Positions 1 to 9,783 of a stretch of 64,000 nt of DNA are shown piece by piece (positions within the stretch are counted from its first letter, which is position 1; every line of letters begins with the position of its first letter). A model generated the notes under the pieces. The model made no database searches. It was not told the DNA's origin and saw only the letters and a program-made list of their open reading frames with translations. The DNA is taken from positions 310,001 through 374,000 of the forward strand of contig NZ_JAKJIC010000001.1 of assembly GCF_021864535.1 (NCBI RefSeq), read 5' to 3'. The stretch is from Oryzibacter oryziterrae. GTDB lineage: Bacteria > Pseudomonadota > Alphaproteobacteria > Rhizobiales > Pleomorphomonadaceae. The position numbers were made by a program, and so were the translations under genes.

Positions 1-743
1 CCGAGGCACCGGAAATCGCCGTGCAGATGATCGGCGTCAACAAGTGGTACGGCGAATTTCACGTGCTGCGCGACGTCAATCTGACGGTGAAGCGCGGCGA
101 GCGCATCGTCATCTGCGGTCCTTCGGGTTCCGGCAAGTCGACGACCATTCGCTGCATCAATCGCCTGGAAGAGCACCAGAAAGGCCAGATCATCGTTGAC
201 GGCATCGAACTGACCAACGACCTCAAGCGCATCGATGAAGTGCGCCGCGAGGTCGGCATGGTGTTCCAGCACTTCAACCTGTTCCCGCATCTGACCATCC
301 TGGAGAACTGCACGCTGGCTCCGATCTGGGTGCGCAAGATGCCCAAGAAGGACGCTGAAGAGGTGGCCATGCACTTCCTCAAGCGCGTGAAGATCCCCGA
401 GCAGGCGCACAAGTATCCGGGCCAGCTCTCGGGTGGCCAGCAGCAACGCGTGGCGATCGCCCGCTCGCTGTGCATGAAGCCGAAGATCATGCTGTTCGAC
501 GAGCCGACCTCGGCGCTCGATCCGGAAATGGTCAAGGAAGTTCTCGACACCATGGTTGGTCTTGCCGAAGAAGGCATGACCATGCTCTGCGTGACCCATG
601 AGATGGGCTTTGCCCGTCAGGTCGCCAACCGGGTGATCTTCATGGATCAGGGGCAGATCGTCGAGCAGAACGAACCGAACGAGTTCTTCTCGAACCCGCA
701 GCACGAGCGTACCAAGTTGTTCCTCGGTCAGATCCTGCATTGA
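1..743 (+). CDS. aapP: Amino-acid ABC transporter ATP-binding protein, AapP/GlnQ type (5' partial)
   Basis: This is the ATPase subunit of a polar-amino-acid ABC importer, acting at the inner face of the cytoplasmic membrane. Visible motifs are Walker A (GPSGSGKST), Q-loop ([10 protein letters not shown]), signature (LSGGQQQR), Walker B ([12 protein letters not shown]) and the H-loop (VTHEMGF). The reading frame is open back to the first bases of the window (Pro/Glu/Ala-rich residues before a GTG at 21), and AapP proteins normally have a short N-terminal extension here. The true start is therefore probably upstream and the gene is truncated by the window edge. A strong terminator follows at 771-808, so this is the last gene of its operon; the permease and binding-protein genes should lie just outside. 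The Aap subtype is inferred from overall resemblance. Confidence 0.9.
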   Translation, partial: EAPEIAVQMIGVNKWYGEFHVLRDVNLTVKRGERIVICGPSGSGKSTTIRCINRLEEHQKGQIIVDGIELTNDLKRIDEVRREVGMVFQHFNLFPHLTILENCTLAPIWVRKMPKKDAEEVAMHFLKRVKIPEQAHKYPGQLSGGQQQRVAIARSLCMKPKIMLFDEPTSALDPEMVKEVLDTMVGLAEEGMTMLCVTHEMGFARQVANRVIFMDQGQIVEQNEPNEFFSNPQHERTKLFLGQILH

Positions 744-770
744 TCGCAGGCCCGAGTTTGCGCAGATTGG

Positions 771-808
771 CACCCGGTCCTCGGCAAGAGGGCCGGGTGT
801 TTTGTTTT
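771..808 (+). terminator. Rho-independent terminator after the amino-acid ABC operon
   Basis: An 11-bp stem (771-781 paired with 789-799, one G-T wobble) closes a 7-nt loop and is followed by a T-rich tract at 800-808. It lies 28 bp after the stop codon of the ATPase gene and just before tenA. Confidence 0.85.
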
Positions 809-820
809 GGAATGGATGCG

Positions 821-1489
821 ATGACCACCAGCCTGTTTGATCGCCTTGTGGCGGCCAATGCTTCCGACTGGGAGCGCTACACCACCCATGCCTTCGTGCA
901 GAGCATGGCCGACGGGACGCTGCCGGTTGCGGCCTTCCGGCACTATCTGGTGCAAGACTATCTGTTCCTGATCCAGTTTGCGCGTGCCTATGCGCTGGCC
1001 GTGTTCAAGGGACGGACCCTTGCCGAGATGCGGGCGGCGCAGAAAGGCTTGTCCGCGATTCTCGACATGGAGATGGACCTGCACCTCGTCTACTGCGGCG
1101 AGTGGGGGCTGGAGGCTGCCGATGTGGAAGCGGCAGAGGAAGACATGCCGACGACGGCCTATACGCGCTTTGTCATCGATGCGGGGTTGGCGGGGGATAT
1201 CCTGGACCTGCATGTGGCCCTGGCGCCCTGCGTGATCGGCTATGCCGTAATCGGCAAACGGCTGGCGACCATCCCCGGCGCGCTGGCGCCCGGCAATCCC
1301 TACGCGCGCTGGATCTCGGAATATTCGAGCGCGGCCTATCAGGAGTTGGCAGTGTCGGCGATCCGGCATCTGGATGAACTGGCCGGTTCGGAGGTTGGGG
1401 CAGGGCGGTTCGACAGGCTGGCCCGGCTGTTCGGGCAGGCGACACGTCTTGAGGCGGCCTTCTGGCAGATGGGGCTGGACAAGTTGTGA
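821..1489 (+). CDS. tenA: TenA-family aminopyrimidine aminohydrolase (thiaminase II)
   Basis: TenA proteins are cytoplasmic helical enzymes that hydrolyse aminopyrimidines in salvage of the thiamine pyrimidine moiety. The 222-residue product has the normal family length. The nucleophilic Cys lies in the expected context (ALAPCVIGYAVIG, Cys about residue 137), and the N-terminal segment with FRHYLVQDYLFL is typical. ATG 821 gives the usual N-terminus; an in-frame ATG at 812 is an alternative. No thi gene or TPP riboswitch was seen next to it, so it appears to be a single-gene unit placed after the upstream terminator. The NMT1/THI5-type transporter at 47 kb might be functionally related, but that is speculation. 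Confidence 0.88.
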   Translation: MTTSLFDRLVAANASDWERYTTHAFVQSMADGTLPVAAFRHYLVQDYLFLIQFARAYALAVFKGRTLAEMRAAQKGLSAILDMEMDLHLVYCGEWGLEAADVEAAEEDMPTTAYTRFVIDAGLAGDILDLHVALAPCVIGYAVIGKRLATIPGALAPGNPYARWISEYSSAAYQELAVSAIRHLDELAGSEVGAGRFDRLARLFGQATRLEAAFWQMGLDKL

Positions 1490-1544
1490 GTGTTCGCTGT
1501 ATGTTCCTGTTTAAAAAGCGTGGGACAGCTGGGGAGTGGCCGAT

Positions 1545-1931
1545 ATGGCGGATGCCGAGTTCGTTGAATTTCTGCGGGATCTGACCCGTCCGCTCGGTGG
1601 CATCACGTTCCGCAAGATGTTCGGTGGGGTTGCCATCTATCAGGATGGGATGATCTTCGCCGCCCAGTTCGATGAAGGCCTGCATTTGAAGGCAGACGAG
1701 CAGACCAAAGGTCGATTCGAGGCGGAGGGGCTCGGCCCCTTCACCTATGCTGGCAGCGGCGGTCGCACGGTGCAGATGCCCTATTGGAAGATGCCGGACC
1801 GTCTGTTCGATGAACCCGATGAGTTCGTCGACTGGTGCCGCGATGCCATCGGTGCCGCGCGTCGGGCGGAGGCGGCAAAGTCAGCCAAGCCCAAGCGGGT
1901 TCGCAAGGCCAAGGTGACCGAGGCGGAGTGA
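1545..1931 (+). CDS. TfoX N-terminal domain protein
   Basis: A 128-residue protein made almost entirely of a TfoX/Sxy N-terminal domain: the motif TFRKMFGGVAIYQDG and the later VQMPYWKMPD segment are characteristic. The C-terminus is a short Ala/Lys-rich basic tail. TfoX-N proteins without the C-terminal domain are common in alphaproteobacteria and their role is not established; competence regulation should not be assumed. ATG 1545 is preferred over an in-frame GTG at 1536 because a GGGGAG ribosome-binding site lies at 1531-1536. Confidence 0.8.
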   Translation: MADAEFVEFLRDLTRPLGGITFRKMFGGVAIYQDGMIFAAQFDEGLHLKADEQTKGRFEAEGLGPFTYAGSGGRTVQMPYWKMPDRLFDEPDEFVDWCRDAIGAARRAEAAKSAKPKRVRKAKVTEAE

Positions 1932-2093
1932 TGGAGGCGGGTTGAGGGCGGTTTCCGCTCGGTTACAATTGAGTACACTTTGACACGGTTGCGCGGGGAC
2001 TTGTGTGGCCGAAGAGCTTAGAAGTGAGGCGAACGCAAAGAGCTGCGACGCCGGGACGGGCTGGCAGGCGGCGTTTTCATAGGGCCTCAGACC

Positions 2094-2606
2094 ATGTCTG
2101 CCAAAGACTTCATGCTTCGCTATGCGACCCCGCTTACAACGGGTCTGTTCATCGTTTCGCTGGTTTCCGGCGTTGCGCTGTTCCTGCATGTGGGCACGCA
2201 ATATTTCCGCGAAATGCACGAACTCCTTTCGATGGTACTGATCGTGCCCTTCGTTCTGCACATGTGGCGGAACTGGGGGCCGCTCAAGAACTATTTCAAG
2301 CGGGTGCCCATGTATGCCGGCCTTGCGGTCTGCCTGATCATGGCTGCGCCTTTTGCCATCGAGGGGGCCAGCAGTACCGGCACCGATCCGCGCATGGCGG
2401 CCTTCGGCGCGCTGCAGGATGCAGAGGTGTCCACCCTCGCTCTGGTCGCAAAAACCGACGAGGCGACGATCATCAAGCGGCTCGAAGCGGCCGGTGTGTC
2501 CGGCGCCACGGGTGCCGATACGCTCACCGGTCTTGCGGCCAAGGCCGGGGCGAATGCCTTCGAGCTCGTGGGCGCCGTCTTCACTGCGGGCTCACCCAGC
2601 GAATAA
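2094..2606 (+). CDS. DUF4405-type membrane protein (cytochrome b561-like helices)
   Basis: A 170-residue protein with two to three N-terminal hydrophobic helices (about residues 12-34, 42-60, 74-92) and a hydrophilic Ala/Gly-rich C-terminal half. The first two helices carry His residues in a pattern (FLHVGTQYFREMHE, FVLHMWRNW) seen in DUF4405 proteins, which resemble di-haem cytochrome b561 or formate-dehydrogenase gamma subunits; haem binding is inferred. No electron-transfer partner is adjacent. A good terminator follows at 2629-2660. Confidence 0.65.
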   Translation: MSAKDFMLRYATPLTTGLFIVSLVSGVALFLHVGTQYFREMHELLSMVLIVPFVLHMWRNWGPLKNYFKRVPMYAGLAVCLIMAAPFAIEGASSTGTDPRMAAFGALQDAEVSTLALVAKTDEATIIKRLEAAGVSGATGADTLTGLAAKAGANAFELVGAVFTAGSPSE

Positions 2607-2628
2607 TTTCGCGGAAAACAACAAGCAG

Positions 2629-2660
2629 GGGGAGGGATCGACACGATTCTTCCCCTTTTT
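2629..2660 (+). terminator. Rho-independent terminator after the DUF4405 gene
   Basis: A 12-bp stem with two wobble pairs (2629-2640 with 2644-2655) and a 3-nt loop is followed directly by TTTTT at 2656-2660. It separates the membrane-protein gene from the tRNA. Confidence 0.75.
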
Positions 2661-2737
2661 GCTTTGTGCCCGCCCGGAAGTTTGATATGGAAGCGCCGCT
2701 TCGAGCATCGGAGATGCATTCCGGTCGGGTTCGGGTC

Positions 2738-2822
2738 GCGGGCGTGGTGGAATTGGTAGACACGCTGGATTTAGGTTCCAGTGGCGCAAGTCGTGGGGGT
2801 TCAAGTCCCTCCGCCCGCACCA
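2738..2822 (+). tRNA. tRNA-Leu (anticodon UAG)
   Basis: A complete 85-nt cloverleaf with encoded CCA. The acceptor stem GCGGGCG (2738-2744) pairs with CGCCCGC (2812-2818), then discriminator A and CCA. The anticodon stem CTGGA/TCCAG encloses loop TTTAGGT, giving anticodon TAG. A long variable arm (class II tRNA) and the T-loop GGTTCAAGTCC agree with leucine identity. Confidence 0.95.
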
Positions 2823-2991
2823 AGACCCTGTTACCGGAACCGTCGGGATGCCGCTTTCCTGGCTGCGCGGATTACCTGCGCGCGGGAGGGTGAAGAAGAC
2901 GAAATCAGATTGCTCCATGGGATGCCTGCGGATGAAAACGCACCGGGCATATCGTGGGGCTTTCGCGAATTAGAGATGAAAGAACACATCC

Positions 2992-4338
2992 ATGCAGGTG
3001 ACTGAAACCTCGACCGAAGGCCTGAAGCGCGAACTGAAGATCGTCGTCACGGCGTCCGAACTCGCCGAGCGGCTCGACAGCTATCTCGATGACCTCAAGG
3101 GCCGCGCCCAGATCAAGGGCTTCCGTCCCGGCAAGGTTCCCAAGGCCCACCTCAAGAAGCTCTATGGCAAGTCTGCCATGGCCGAGATCGTCAACACCGT
3201 GATCGGCGAGACGTCTGCCAAGGCCATCGAAGAGCGCGCCGAGAAGGCCGCGATGCAGCCGCAGATCGATCTGTCGGACGACGATGCCGAGAAGATCCTG
3301 ACCGGTGCCGCCGACCTTGGCTATTCGCTCAAGTATGAGGTGATCCCGAGCTTTGATCTGGCCGACGTGGCTGGCATTGAAATCGAGCGTCCGGTCGTCG
3401 ACGTGTCCGACGAAGACATCGAAGAGCGCCTGAAGATCATCGCCGAGGGCGCCCGCAGCTATGCGACGCGCGAAGACGGTGCGGTTTCGGTCGACGGCGA
3501 TCGCCTGACCATTTCGTACCTCGGCAAGCTCGACGGCGAGCCCTTCGAGGGCGGCGCTGACGACAAGGCCTTCATCTTCCTTGGCCAGAAGCGCTTCATC
3601 CCCGGCTTCGAAGAGCAGCTGGTCGGTGTGAAGGCCGGCGACAAGAAGGTCATCGAAGTGACCTTCCCGGCCGAGTATCAGGCTGCCCACCTCGCCGGCA
3701 AGCCGGCCACCTTCGACATCGAAGTGTTCGAAGTTGCCGCCCCCGCCGAGCTGAAGCTCGACGACGACTGGGCCAAGACGCTCGGCATGGACGATCTTGA
3801 AGGCCTCAAGGGCGTGGTCAAGAGCCAGATCGAGTCGCAGAACGGTGGCCAGACCCGTCAGAAGGTCAAGCGCCAGCTGCTCGACGCCCTCGACAAGCAG
3901 TATACCTTCGAGCTGCCGCCGACCCTGGTCGGCCAGGAGTTTGACGGCATCTGGAAGCAGGTGACCGACGAGCTGCAGCGCAACGGCAAGACCTTCGAGG
4001 ACGAAGAGACCACCGAAGAGAAGGCCCGCGCCGAGTACACCAAGATCGCCGAGCGCCGCGTGCGTCTGGGCCTGGTGCTCTCCAAGTTCGGCGAAGTGAA
4101 CGAGATCAAGGTGAACGAGCAGGAACTGCAGCGCGCCCTGATCGAACGTGCTCGCCAGTTCCCCGGCCAGGAACGTGCCGTGTTCGACTATTACCGCAAG
4201 GACGCCAACGCGCTCGCTTCGCTGCAGGCGCCGGTGTTCGAGGAGAAGGTCGTCGACTTCCTGCTCGAAAAGGTCAAGGTCACCGACAAGGTGGTCTCCA
4301 AGGACGAGCTGTTCAAGGACGACGAAGAGACCGTCTGA
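2992..4338 (+). CDS. tig: Trigger factor (ribosome-associated peptidyl-prolyl isomerase chaperone)
   Basis: Trigger factor binds at the ribosome exit tunnel and assists folding of nascent chains. The 448-residue protein has the three family parts: an N-terminal ribosome-binding domain with the signature GFRPGKVPK (about residues 43-51), an FKBP-type PPIase domain (about 160-245), and a helical C-terminal chaperone region ending in an acidic tail. Length is normal. It precedes clpP and clpX, the classical order. A hairpin and a second long inverted repeat lie downstream at 4370-4432. Confidence 0.97.
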   Translation: MQVTETSTEGLKRELKIVVTASELAERLDSYLDDLKGRAQIKGFRPGKVPKAHLKKLYGKSAMAEIVNTVIGETSAKAIEERAEKAAMQPQIDLSDDDAEKILTGAADLGYSLKYEVIPSFDLADVAGIEIERPVVDVSDEDIEERLKIIAEGARSYATREDGAVSVDGDRLTISYLGKLDGEPFEGGADDKAFIFLGQKRFIPGFEEQLVGVKAGDKKVIEVTFPAEYQAAHLAGKPATFDIEVFEVAAPAELKLDDDWAKTLGMDDLEGLKGVVKSQIESQNGGQTRQKVKRQLLDALDKQYTFELPPTLVGQEFDGIWKQVTDELQRNGKTFEDEETTEEKARAEYTKIAERRVRLGLVLSKFGEVNEIKVNEQELQRALIERARQFPGQERAVFDYYRKDANALASLQAPVFEEKVVDFLLEKVKVTDKVVSKDELFKDDEETV

Positions 4339-4369
4339 TTCGGCTCTTCTTCTCATTGCAGATTGCGTG

Positions 4370-4400
4370 AAGCGGTCGGGGTTCACCCCCGGCCGCTTTG
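4370..4400 (+). terminator. Hairpin terminator downstream of tig
   Basis: A 12-bp GC-rich stem (4370-4381 with 4387-4398, one T-G pair) closes a 5-nt loop. Only a short T stretch follows, so termination may be incomplete. It lies 31 bp after the tig stop. Confidence 0.6.
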
Positions 4401-4432
4401 CCGTTTGTGTCGGTCTTGCGACACAAACGGCA
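4399..4432. repeat. Perfect 14-bp inverted repeat between tig and clpP
   Basis: Arms at 4399-4412 and 4419-4432 are exact reverse complements separated by 6 nt. It begins on the last bases of the preceding hairpin. It could be a second terminator stem or an operator. The rest of the 4433-4661 gap shows no gene; it must contain the clpP promoter. Confidence 0.7.
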
Positions 4433-4661
4433 GGCATGGCTCTTGCAATGTCCTCATCGGCTCCCTAGTTGCCAAAGGAATTTCGGACACCGGCCGCCCC
4501 GATGACGTGCATTTTGCCGTATACCATGCACGGAAAATTCAGAGCCTATGGTGTAGCCAAGCTGTAGCTTGGGATGTAACGATCAGGGCATGAACTGATT
4601 TGCGGGCGTGCCAACGCCATGTCGGTCCATCCGGCAGAGAGAATGAAGGCCGAGGAAGCGT

Positions 4662-5288
4662 ATGAAGGATCCAGTCGATTTCACCATGAGCACGTTGGTC
4701 CCGATGGTCGTCGAGCAGACGAACCGCGGCGAGCGCGCCTATGATATTTTCTCGCGCCTGCTCAAGGAGCGGATCATCTTCATCACCGGCGGCATCGACG
4801 ACGGCGTCGCCGCGCTGGTGTGCGCGCAGCTGCTCTTCCTCGAATCGGAGAATCCCAACAAGGAGATCTCCCTCTACATCAACTCGCCTGGCGGTTATGT
4901 GACAGCGGGTCTGGCCATCTACGACACGATGCAGTTCATTCGCCCGAAGGTGGCGACGCTGTGCATCGGTCAGGCGGCGTCCATGGGCTCGCTGCTGCTG
5001 GCAGCCGGTGAGAAGGGCATGCGCTTCACGCTGCCGAACTCCCGTATCATGGTGCACCAGCCGTCGGGCGGTTTCCGCGGACAGGCGGCCGACATCATGC
5101 TGCACGCTCAGGAAATCCTGAAGCTGAAGCGCCGCCTCAACGAGATCTACGTGAAGCACACGGGTCGTGATCTGGCTTCCGTCGAAGAGGCTCTGGAGCG
5201 CGACAACTTCATGGACGCCGAGCAGGCCAAGGCCTTCGGTCTCGTCGACGACGTGATTGCCCAGCGCGTGGCGCCGGACGCTGCGTGA
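4662..5288 (+). CDS. clpP: ATP-dependent Clp protease proteolytic subunit
   Basis: ClpP forms the tetradecameric serine-protease chamber that works with ClpX or ClpA. The 208-residue product contains the full triad: Ser107 in GQAASMGS, His132 in MVHQPSGG and Asp181 in ERDNFM. The substrate-binding strand motif YINSPGG is present. It stands between tig and clpX in the conserved order; a 233-bp gap to clpX suggests clpX also has its own promoter. Start ATG 4662 gives the typical short N-terminal propeptide. Confidence 0.97.
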   Translation: MKDPVDFTMSTLVPMVVEQTNRGERAYDIFSRLLKERIIFITGGIDDGVAALVCAQLLFLESENPNKEISLYINSPGGYVTAGLAIYDTMQFIRPKVATLCIGQAASMGSLLLAAGEKGMRFTLPNSRIMVHQPSGGFRGQAADIMLHAQEILKLKRRLNEIYVKHTGRDLASVEEALERDNFMDAEQAKAFGLVDDVIAQRVAPDAA

Positions 5289-5302
5289 CGGGAAGAATTG
5301 AG

Positions 5303-5328
5303 CCGGCGAGCCGATTATGCCTCGCCGG
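5303..5328 (+). other. Hairpin between clpP and clpX
   Basis: A perfect 8-bp stem (5303-5310 with 5321-5328) encloses a 10-nt loop, 15 bp after the clpP stop. There is no T tract, so it looks more like an mRNA-stabilising or attenuating stem than a full terminator. Confidence 0.45.
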
Positions 5329-5521
5329 TCAATGGAAGACTGGCGTTAAGCATATCTTGATTCCTCTGAGTGCAGCATGGCTGCACAGTCTTTCACCAGC
5401 GGGTGAAACAGATAAAAGAGGTTGAGAGGCGGTGTGCTGCCGCGAACCGGGCGAGAGGCCGGGGAGGGGTGGCAGGCCCGGATGGCGAGAAGCTGTCCGA
5501 CAACCGAGCGGGATTGATTGG

Positions 5522-6784
5522 ATGACCAAGGTCAGCGGTGAGTCGAAGAACACCCTCTACTGTTCGTTCTGCGGCAAGAGCCAGCATGAGGTTCGCAAAC
5601 TTATCGCGGGCCCAACGGTGTTCATCTGCGACGAATGCGTCGAGCTTTGCATGGACATCATCCGCGAGGAGTCGAAGTCCAGTCTGGTGAAGTCGCGAGA
5701 CGGCGTTCCCACGCCGGGCGAAATCCGCAAGGTGCTCGACGACTATGTCATTGGCCAGGAGAAGGCCAAGAAGGTGCTGTCTGTGGCGGTGCATAACCAC
5801 TACAAGCGCCTCAACCACGCCACCAAGAACAACGACGTCGAGTTGGCAAAGTCCAACATCATGCTGATCGGGCCGACCGGCTCGGGCAAGACGCTGCTGG
5901 CCCAGACGCTGGCGCGCATCATCGACGTGCCCTTCACCATGTCGGACGCCACCACGCTGACCGAAGCCGGTTACGTGGGCGAGGACGTGGAGAACATTAT
6001 CCTGAAGCTGCTTCAGGCTGCCGACTACAATGTGGAACGCGCCCAGCGCGGCATCGTCTACATCGACGAAGTCGACAAGATCTCGCGCAAGTCCGACAAT
6101 CCGTCGATCACGCGCGACGTGTCGGGTGAAGGCGTGCAGCAGGCGCTTCTGAAGATCATGGAAGGCACCGTTGCCTCCGTGCCGCCGCAGGGCGGGCGCA
6201 AGCATCCGCAGCAGGAGTTCCTTCAGGTCGACACGACCAACATCCTGTTCATCTGCGGCGGTGCCTTCGCAGGCCTCGAGAAGATCATCTCTGCCCGTGG
6301 CAAGTCGACCTCGATCGGCTTCCAGGCGCAGGTGTCGGCCCCCGAGGATCGCCGTACCGGCGAGCTCTTCTCGCATGTCGAGCCGGAAGACCTCCTGAAG
6401 TTCGGTCTCATCCCCGAGTTCGTCGGTCGTCTGCCGGTTCTGGCGACGCTTGAGGACCTGGACGAAGCCGCGCTGGTGGTCATCCTCACCGAGCCCAAGA
6501 ACGCGCTGGTCAAGCAGTATCAGCGTCTGTTCGAGATGGAAGACGTCAAGCTGACCTTCACCGAAGACGCACTCAGCGCCATCGCTCGCCGCGCCATCGA
6601 GCGCAAGACGGGTGCCCGTGGCCTGCGTTCGATCATGGAAGCGATCCTGCTCGAGACCATGTACGAGCTGCCGAGCCTCGAAGGCGTCAGCGAAGTGGCG
6701 ATCTCCGGCGACGTGGTGGGCGGCAAGGCCAAGCCGATTTACGTCTACGGCGAACGCCTGAGCGAAACCGGCACCGACGCCTGA
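5522..6784 (+). CDS. clpX: ATP-dependent Clp protease ATP-binding subunit ClpX
   Basis: ClpX is the AAA+ unfoldase that feeds substrates into ClpP. The 420-residue protein has the N-terminal zinc-binding domain with Cys14, Cys17, Cys36 and Cys39, Walker A GPTGSGKT (117-124) and Walker B IDEVDK (181-186). Pore loop GYVGEDVE and the [10 protein letters not shown] sensor-2 region are also present. Start ATG 5522 is chosen because the longer upstream reading frame is not conserved and the family begins with the zinc finger. It lies between clpP and lon. Confidence 0.97.
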   Translation: MTKVSGESKNTLYCSFCGKSQHEVRKLIAGPTVFICDECVELCMDIIREESKSSLVKSRDGVPTPGEIRKVLDDYVIGQEKAKKVLSVAVHNHYKRLNHATKNNDVELAKSNIMLIGPTGSGKTLLAQTLARIIDVPFTMSDATTLTEAGYVGEDVENIILKLLQAADYNVERAQRGIVYIDEVDKISRKSDNPSITRDVSGEGVQQALLKIMEGTVASVPPQGGRKHPQQEFLQVDTTNILFICGGAFAGLEKIISARGKSTSIGFQAQVSAPEDRRTGELFSHVEPEDLLKFGLIPEFVGRLPVLATLEDLDEAALVVILTEPKNALVKQYQRLFEMEDVKLTFTEDALSAIARRAIERKTGARGLRSIMEAILLETMYELPSLEGVSEVAISGDVVGGKAKPIYVYGERLSETGTDA

Positions 6785-6912
6785 TTGTTGCAATGGAAAC
6801 GCACTGCGACCTCCCGCGTCTGCAGTCTGCCTTGATCTGGTAGAAGAACCGGATCAAAGTGAAAGAACTGTCGGGTCCGATCCCCGTTCCGGATTTCGTG
6901 TTCGGACCCGAC

Positions 6913-6943
6913 CTTGAAACCGAGCCTGCTGCGGTCCATGTAT
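6913..6943 (+). promoter_or_regulatory. Candidate RpoH (heat-shock) promoter upstream of lon
   Basis: CTTGAAA at 6913-6919, a 16-bp spacer and CCATGTAT at 6936-6943 closely match the sigma-32 pattern CTTGAAA-N(11-16)-CCCATNT. It lies in the 384-bp clpX-lon gap (6785-7168) and would give a leader of roughly 220 nt. No gene was supported elsewhere in this gap. Confidence 0.5.
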
Positions 6944-7168
6944 CCGCTTACGCGGCAGTGACGGAAACGGGAAAGGCACCCGAACTCGCGCTCATCATGA
7001 GGCGGGTCTGGTGGCCAGATCAAAGCGGACCGGAGCCATCCGGATAAAGCTTGCCCCGTCGACCGTCGATGACCGCCGTCCCGAACCGGGGCGGTTGGCT
7101 ACACCGTTGCCGCGCAACGGACGTCGACATCCTGTCCTCCGGGACGTCGATGGGCCGCAAGAAAGGAA

Positions 7169-9595
7169 ATGATGATGGCTTCCACTTCCGCTGCCGGACC
7201 GGCCAAGGATGTATTCCCCGTCTTGCCCTTGCGAGACATCGTTGTCTTCCCGCACATGATCGTCCCGCTCTTCGTTGGCCGCGAGAAATCCATCCGCGCC
7301 CTCGAGGAAGTGATGAATGCCGACAAGCAGATCCTCCTGGCGACGCAGAAGAACGCCAGCGACGATGATCCGGCCGCAGACGGCATCTACATGGTCGGGA
7401 CGCTGGCCACCGTGCTGCAGCTCCTGAAGCTGCCAGACGGCACCGTGAAGGTGCTTGTCGAGGGCAGCCGGCGCGCCGAGGTCCAGGCCTACATCGATCG
7501 TACCGACTATTTCGAAGCCGAAGTCGAGCCGATGGAAGAGGCCGAGAGCGACCAGGTCGAGGTCGAGGCTCTGGCCCGCTCGGTGGTGTCCGAGTTCGAC
7601 AATTACGTCAAGCTGAACAAGAAGGTCTCGCCTGAGGTGCTCGGCACCATCAAGGAGATCGAGGACTATTCGAAGCTCGCCGATACCATCGCCTCGCATC
7701 TGGCGGTCAAGATTTCCGAAAAGCAGGAAATCCTGGCGCTGAAGTCGGTGCTGGAGCGGCTCGAGCGCGTCCTCGGACTGATGGAGAGTGAAATCTCCGT
7801 CCTGCAGGTGGAAAAGCGCATCCGCAGTCGCGTCAAGCGGCAGATGGAGAAGACGCAGCGCGAGTATTACCTCAACGAGCAGATGAAGGCGATCCAGAAG
7901 GAACTCGGCGACGGCGAAGACGGCCGCGACGAGCTCGCCGAAATCGAAGAGCGCATCAAGAAGACCAAGCTGTCCAAGGAAGCGCGCGAGAAGGCCAATG
8001 CCGAGCTGAAGAAGCTGCGGCAGATGTCGCCCATGTCGGCGGAAGCTACCGTGGTGCGCAACTATCTCGACTGGATCCTGGGTATCCCCTGGAAGCAGCG
8101 TTCCAAGGTGAAGAATGATCTGGCCTTTGCCGAACAGGTGCTGGGCGATGATCACTTTGGCCTCGAGAAGGTCAAGGAACGCATCATCGAGTATCTGGCG
8201 GTACAGAGCCGCGCCAACAAGCTGAAGGGACCGATCATCTGCCTCGTCGGCCCTCCGGGCGTGGGCAAGACCTCGCTGGCCAAGTCGATCGCCAAGGCGA
8301 CCGGGCGTGAGTATGTGCGCATGTCCCTGGGTGGCGTGCGGGACGAGGCCGAAATCCGCGGTCACCGCCGCACCTATATCGGCTCGATGCCCGGCAAGGT
8401 CATCCAGTCGATGAAGAAGGCCAAGAAGTCGAACCCGCTGTTCCTGCTCGACGAGATCGACAAGATGGGCATGGACTTCCGTGGCGATCCGTCTTCGGCG
8501 CTGCTGGAGGTGCTGGACCCGGAGCAGAACTCGACGTTCATGGATCACTATCTGGAGGTCGAGTATGACCTGTCGGACGTGATGTTCGTGACGACGGCCA
8601 ATACGCTGAACATTCCCGGTCCGCTGATGGACCGCATGGAGATCATTCGCATCGCCGGCTACACCGAGGATGAGAAGGTCGAGATCGCCAAGCGTCATCT
8701 GCTGCCCAAGGCCATCGCGGATCACGGTCTGCGTGCCGGCGAGTATGAGATCGATGATGAAGCGATCCGCTTCGTCATCCGCACCTATACCCGCGAGGCC
8801 GGTGTGCGTAACCTCGACCGCGAGATGATGTCGCTCGCCCGCAAGGCGGTTACCGAGCTGCAGAAGTCCAAGGGCGAGATCAAGTCGATCAGCGTCACGC
8901 CGGAGAAGGTTGAGCAGTATCTCGGCGTGCCGCGCTACCGCCACGGTGAGGCGGATGGCGAGGATCAGGTCGGTGTCGTCACCGGTCTGGCCTGGACCGA
9001 GGTTGGTGGCGAGCTGTTGACCATCGAAGCGGTGAAGCTGCCCGGCAAGGGCCGCATGACCGTGACGGGCAACCTCAAGGAAGTGATGAAGGAGTCCATC
9101 TCCGCGGCGGCATCCTATGTCCGGTCGCGCGCCGTGGACTTCGGCATCGAGCCGCCGCTGTTCGATCGTCGCGACATTCACGTGCACGTGCCGGAAGGCG
9201 CGACGCCGAAGGACGGTCCGTCGGCTGGTATCGCCATGGTGACGTCGATCGTGTCGGTGATGACCGGTATTCAGGTGCGTCACGACGTGGCGATGACGGG
9301 CGAGATCACGCTGCGTGGCCGGGTGCTGCCGATCGGTGGTCTCAAGGAGAAGCTGCTGGCTGCCCTGCGTGGCGGCATCAAGGTGGTGATGATTCCTGAA
9401 GAGAATGCGAAGGACCTGGCGGACATTCCGGAGAATGTGAAAACCGGTCTCGACATCATCCCGGTCGGTCGCATGGACGAGGTGCTGAAGGTCGCATTGA
9501 CCAAGCCTCTGACGCCGATCGAATGGGACGAATCGAAAGTGGACGTGGCGCCGGCCACCAATGATGCCGATGCATCGGCAATCACGGCGCACTGA
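7169..9595 (+). CDS. lon: ATP-dependent Lon protease
   Basis: Lon is the cytoplasmic AAA+ serine protease that removes misfolded and regulatory proteins. The 808-residue product has the N-terminal LAN domain ([14 protein letters not shown]), a coiled-coil linker, Walker [10 protein letters not shown], Walker [11 protein letters not shown] and the Ser-Lys dyad (Ser685 in KDGPSAG, Lys728 in GLKEKLL, the expected 43-residue spacing). Three consecutive ATG codons start at 7169; the ribosome-binding site AAAGGA at 7162-7167 fits the second or third best. A strong terminator follows at 9623-9652. Confidence 0.97.
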   Translation: MMMASTSAAGPAKDVFPVLPLRDIVVFPHMIVPLFVGREKSIRALEEVMNADKQILLATQKNASDDDPAADGIYMVGTLATVLQLLKLPDGTVKVLVEGSRRAEVQAYIDRTDYFEAEVEPMEEAESDQVEVEALARSVVSEFDNYVKLNKKVSPEVLGTIKEIEDYSKLADTIASHLAVKISEKQEILALKSVLERLERVLGLMESEISVLQVEKRIRSRVKRQMEKTQREYYLNEQMKAIQKELGDGEDGRDELAEIEERIKKTKLSKEAREKANAELKKLRQMSPMSAEATVVRNYLDWILGIPWKQRSKVKNDLAFAEQVLGDDHFGLEKVKERIIEYLAVQSRANKLKGPIICLVGPPGVGKTSLAKSIAKATGREYVRMSLGGVRDEAEIRGHRRTYIGSMPGKVIQSMKKAKKSNPLFLLDEIDKMGMDFRGDPSSALLEVLDPEQNSTFMDHYLEVEYDLSDVMFVTTANTLNIPGPLMDRMEIIRIAGYTEDEKVEIAKRHLLPKAIADHGLRAGEYEIDDEAIRFVIRTYTREAGVRNLDREMMSLARKAVTELQKSKGEIKSISVTPEKVEQYLGVPRYRHGEADGEDQVGVVTGLAWTEVGGELLTIEAVKLPGKGRMTVTGNLKEVMKESISAAASYVRSRAVDFGIEPPLFDRRDIHVHVPEGATPKDGPSAGIAMVTSIVSVMTGIQVRHDVAMTGEITLRGRVLPIGGLKEKLLAALRGGIKVVMIPEENAKDLADIPENVKTGLDIIPVGRMDEVLKVALTKPLTPIEWDESKVDVAPATNDADASAITAH

Positions 9596-9622
9596 AACTT
9601 CGCATTGAGGTGCATGCTATCG

Positions 9623-9652
9623 GCCCCGGGTGTCACACCCGGGGCTTCTTTT
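9623..9652 (+). terminator. Rho-independent terminator after lon
   Basis: A 10-bp GC-rich stem (9623-9632 with 9636-9645) and a 3-nt loop are followed by a T-rich run at 9646-9654, 28 bp after the lon stop. Confidence 0.85.
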
Positions 9653-9699
9653 TTGCCGTGACTGCAAAAATCACAACAAAGTCGCAAAGTGGCACTTGA

Positions 9700-9713
9700 T
9701 TTTCCGCGGAAAA
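9700..9713. promoter_or_regulatory. Perfect 14-bp palindrome in the hupB promoter region
   Basis: TTTTCCGCGGAAAA reads identically on both strands and sits 70 bp before the hupB start, overlapping the likely core promoter. It is a plausible operator; no regulator can be named. Confidence 0.45.
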
Positions 9714-9783
9714 CTGCGAAACGTGCGCCCCGGGGCGCGTGGCCTAGGCCCGCTCCGTCAGAGTTAATTAAAAGGGACACGAC

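Noticed and set aside
2003-2893. A 296-codon plus-strand frame crossing the DUF4405 gene and tRNA-Leu
   Set aside because: It runs through a tRNA and a terminator, and the DUF4405 frame has a better membrane-protein pattern.
4442-4469. A possible heat-shock promoter before clpP (CTTGCA ... CCCTAG)
   Set aside because: The second box is a poor match and the spacing is uncertain; much weaker than the lon candidate.
6859-7047. A 62-codon plus-strand frame between clpX and lon
   Set aside because: It overlaps the probable RpoH promoter and shows no family features.
6995-9592. An 865-codon open frame on the minus strand opposite lon
   Set aside because: It is the antisense shadow of a high-GC gene: no family motifs, odd composition (His/Arg/Leu-rich), no ribosome-binding site.
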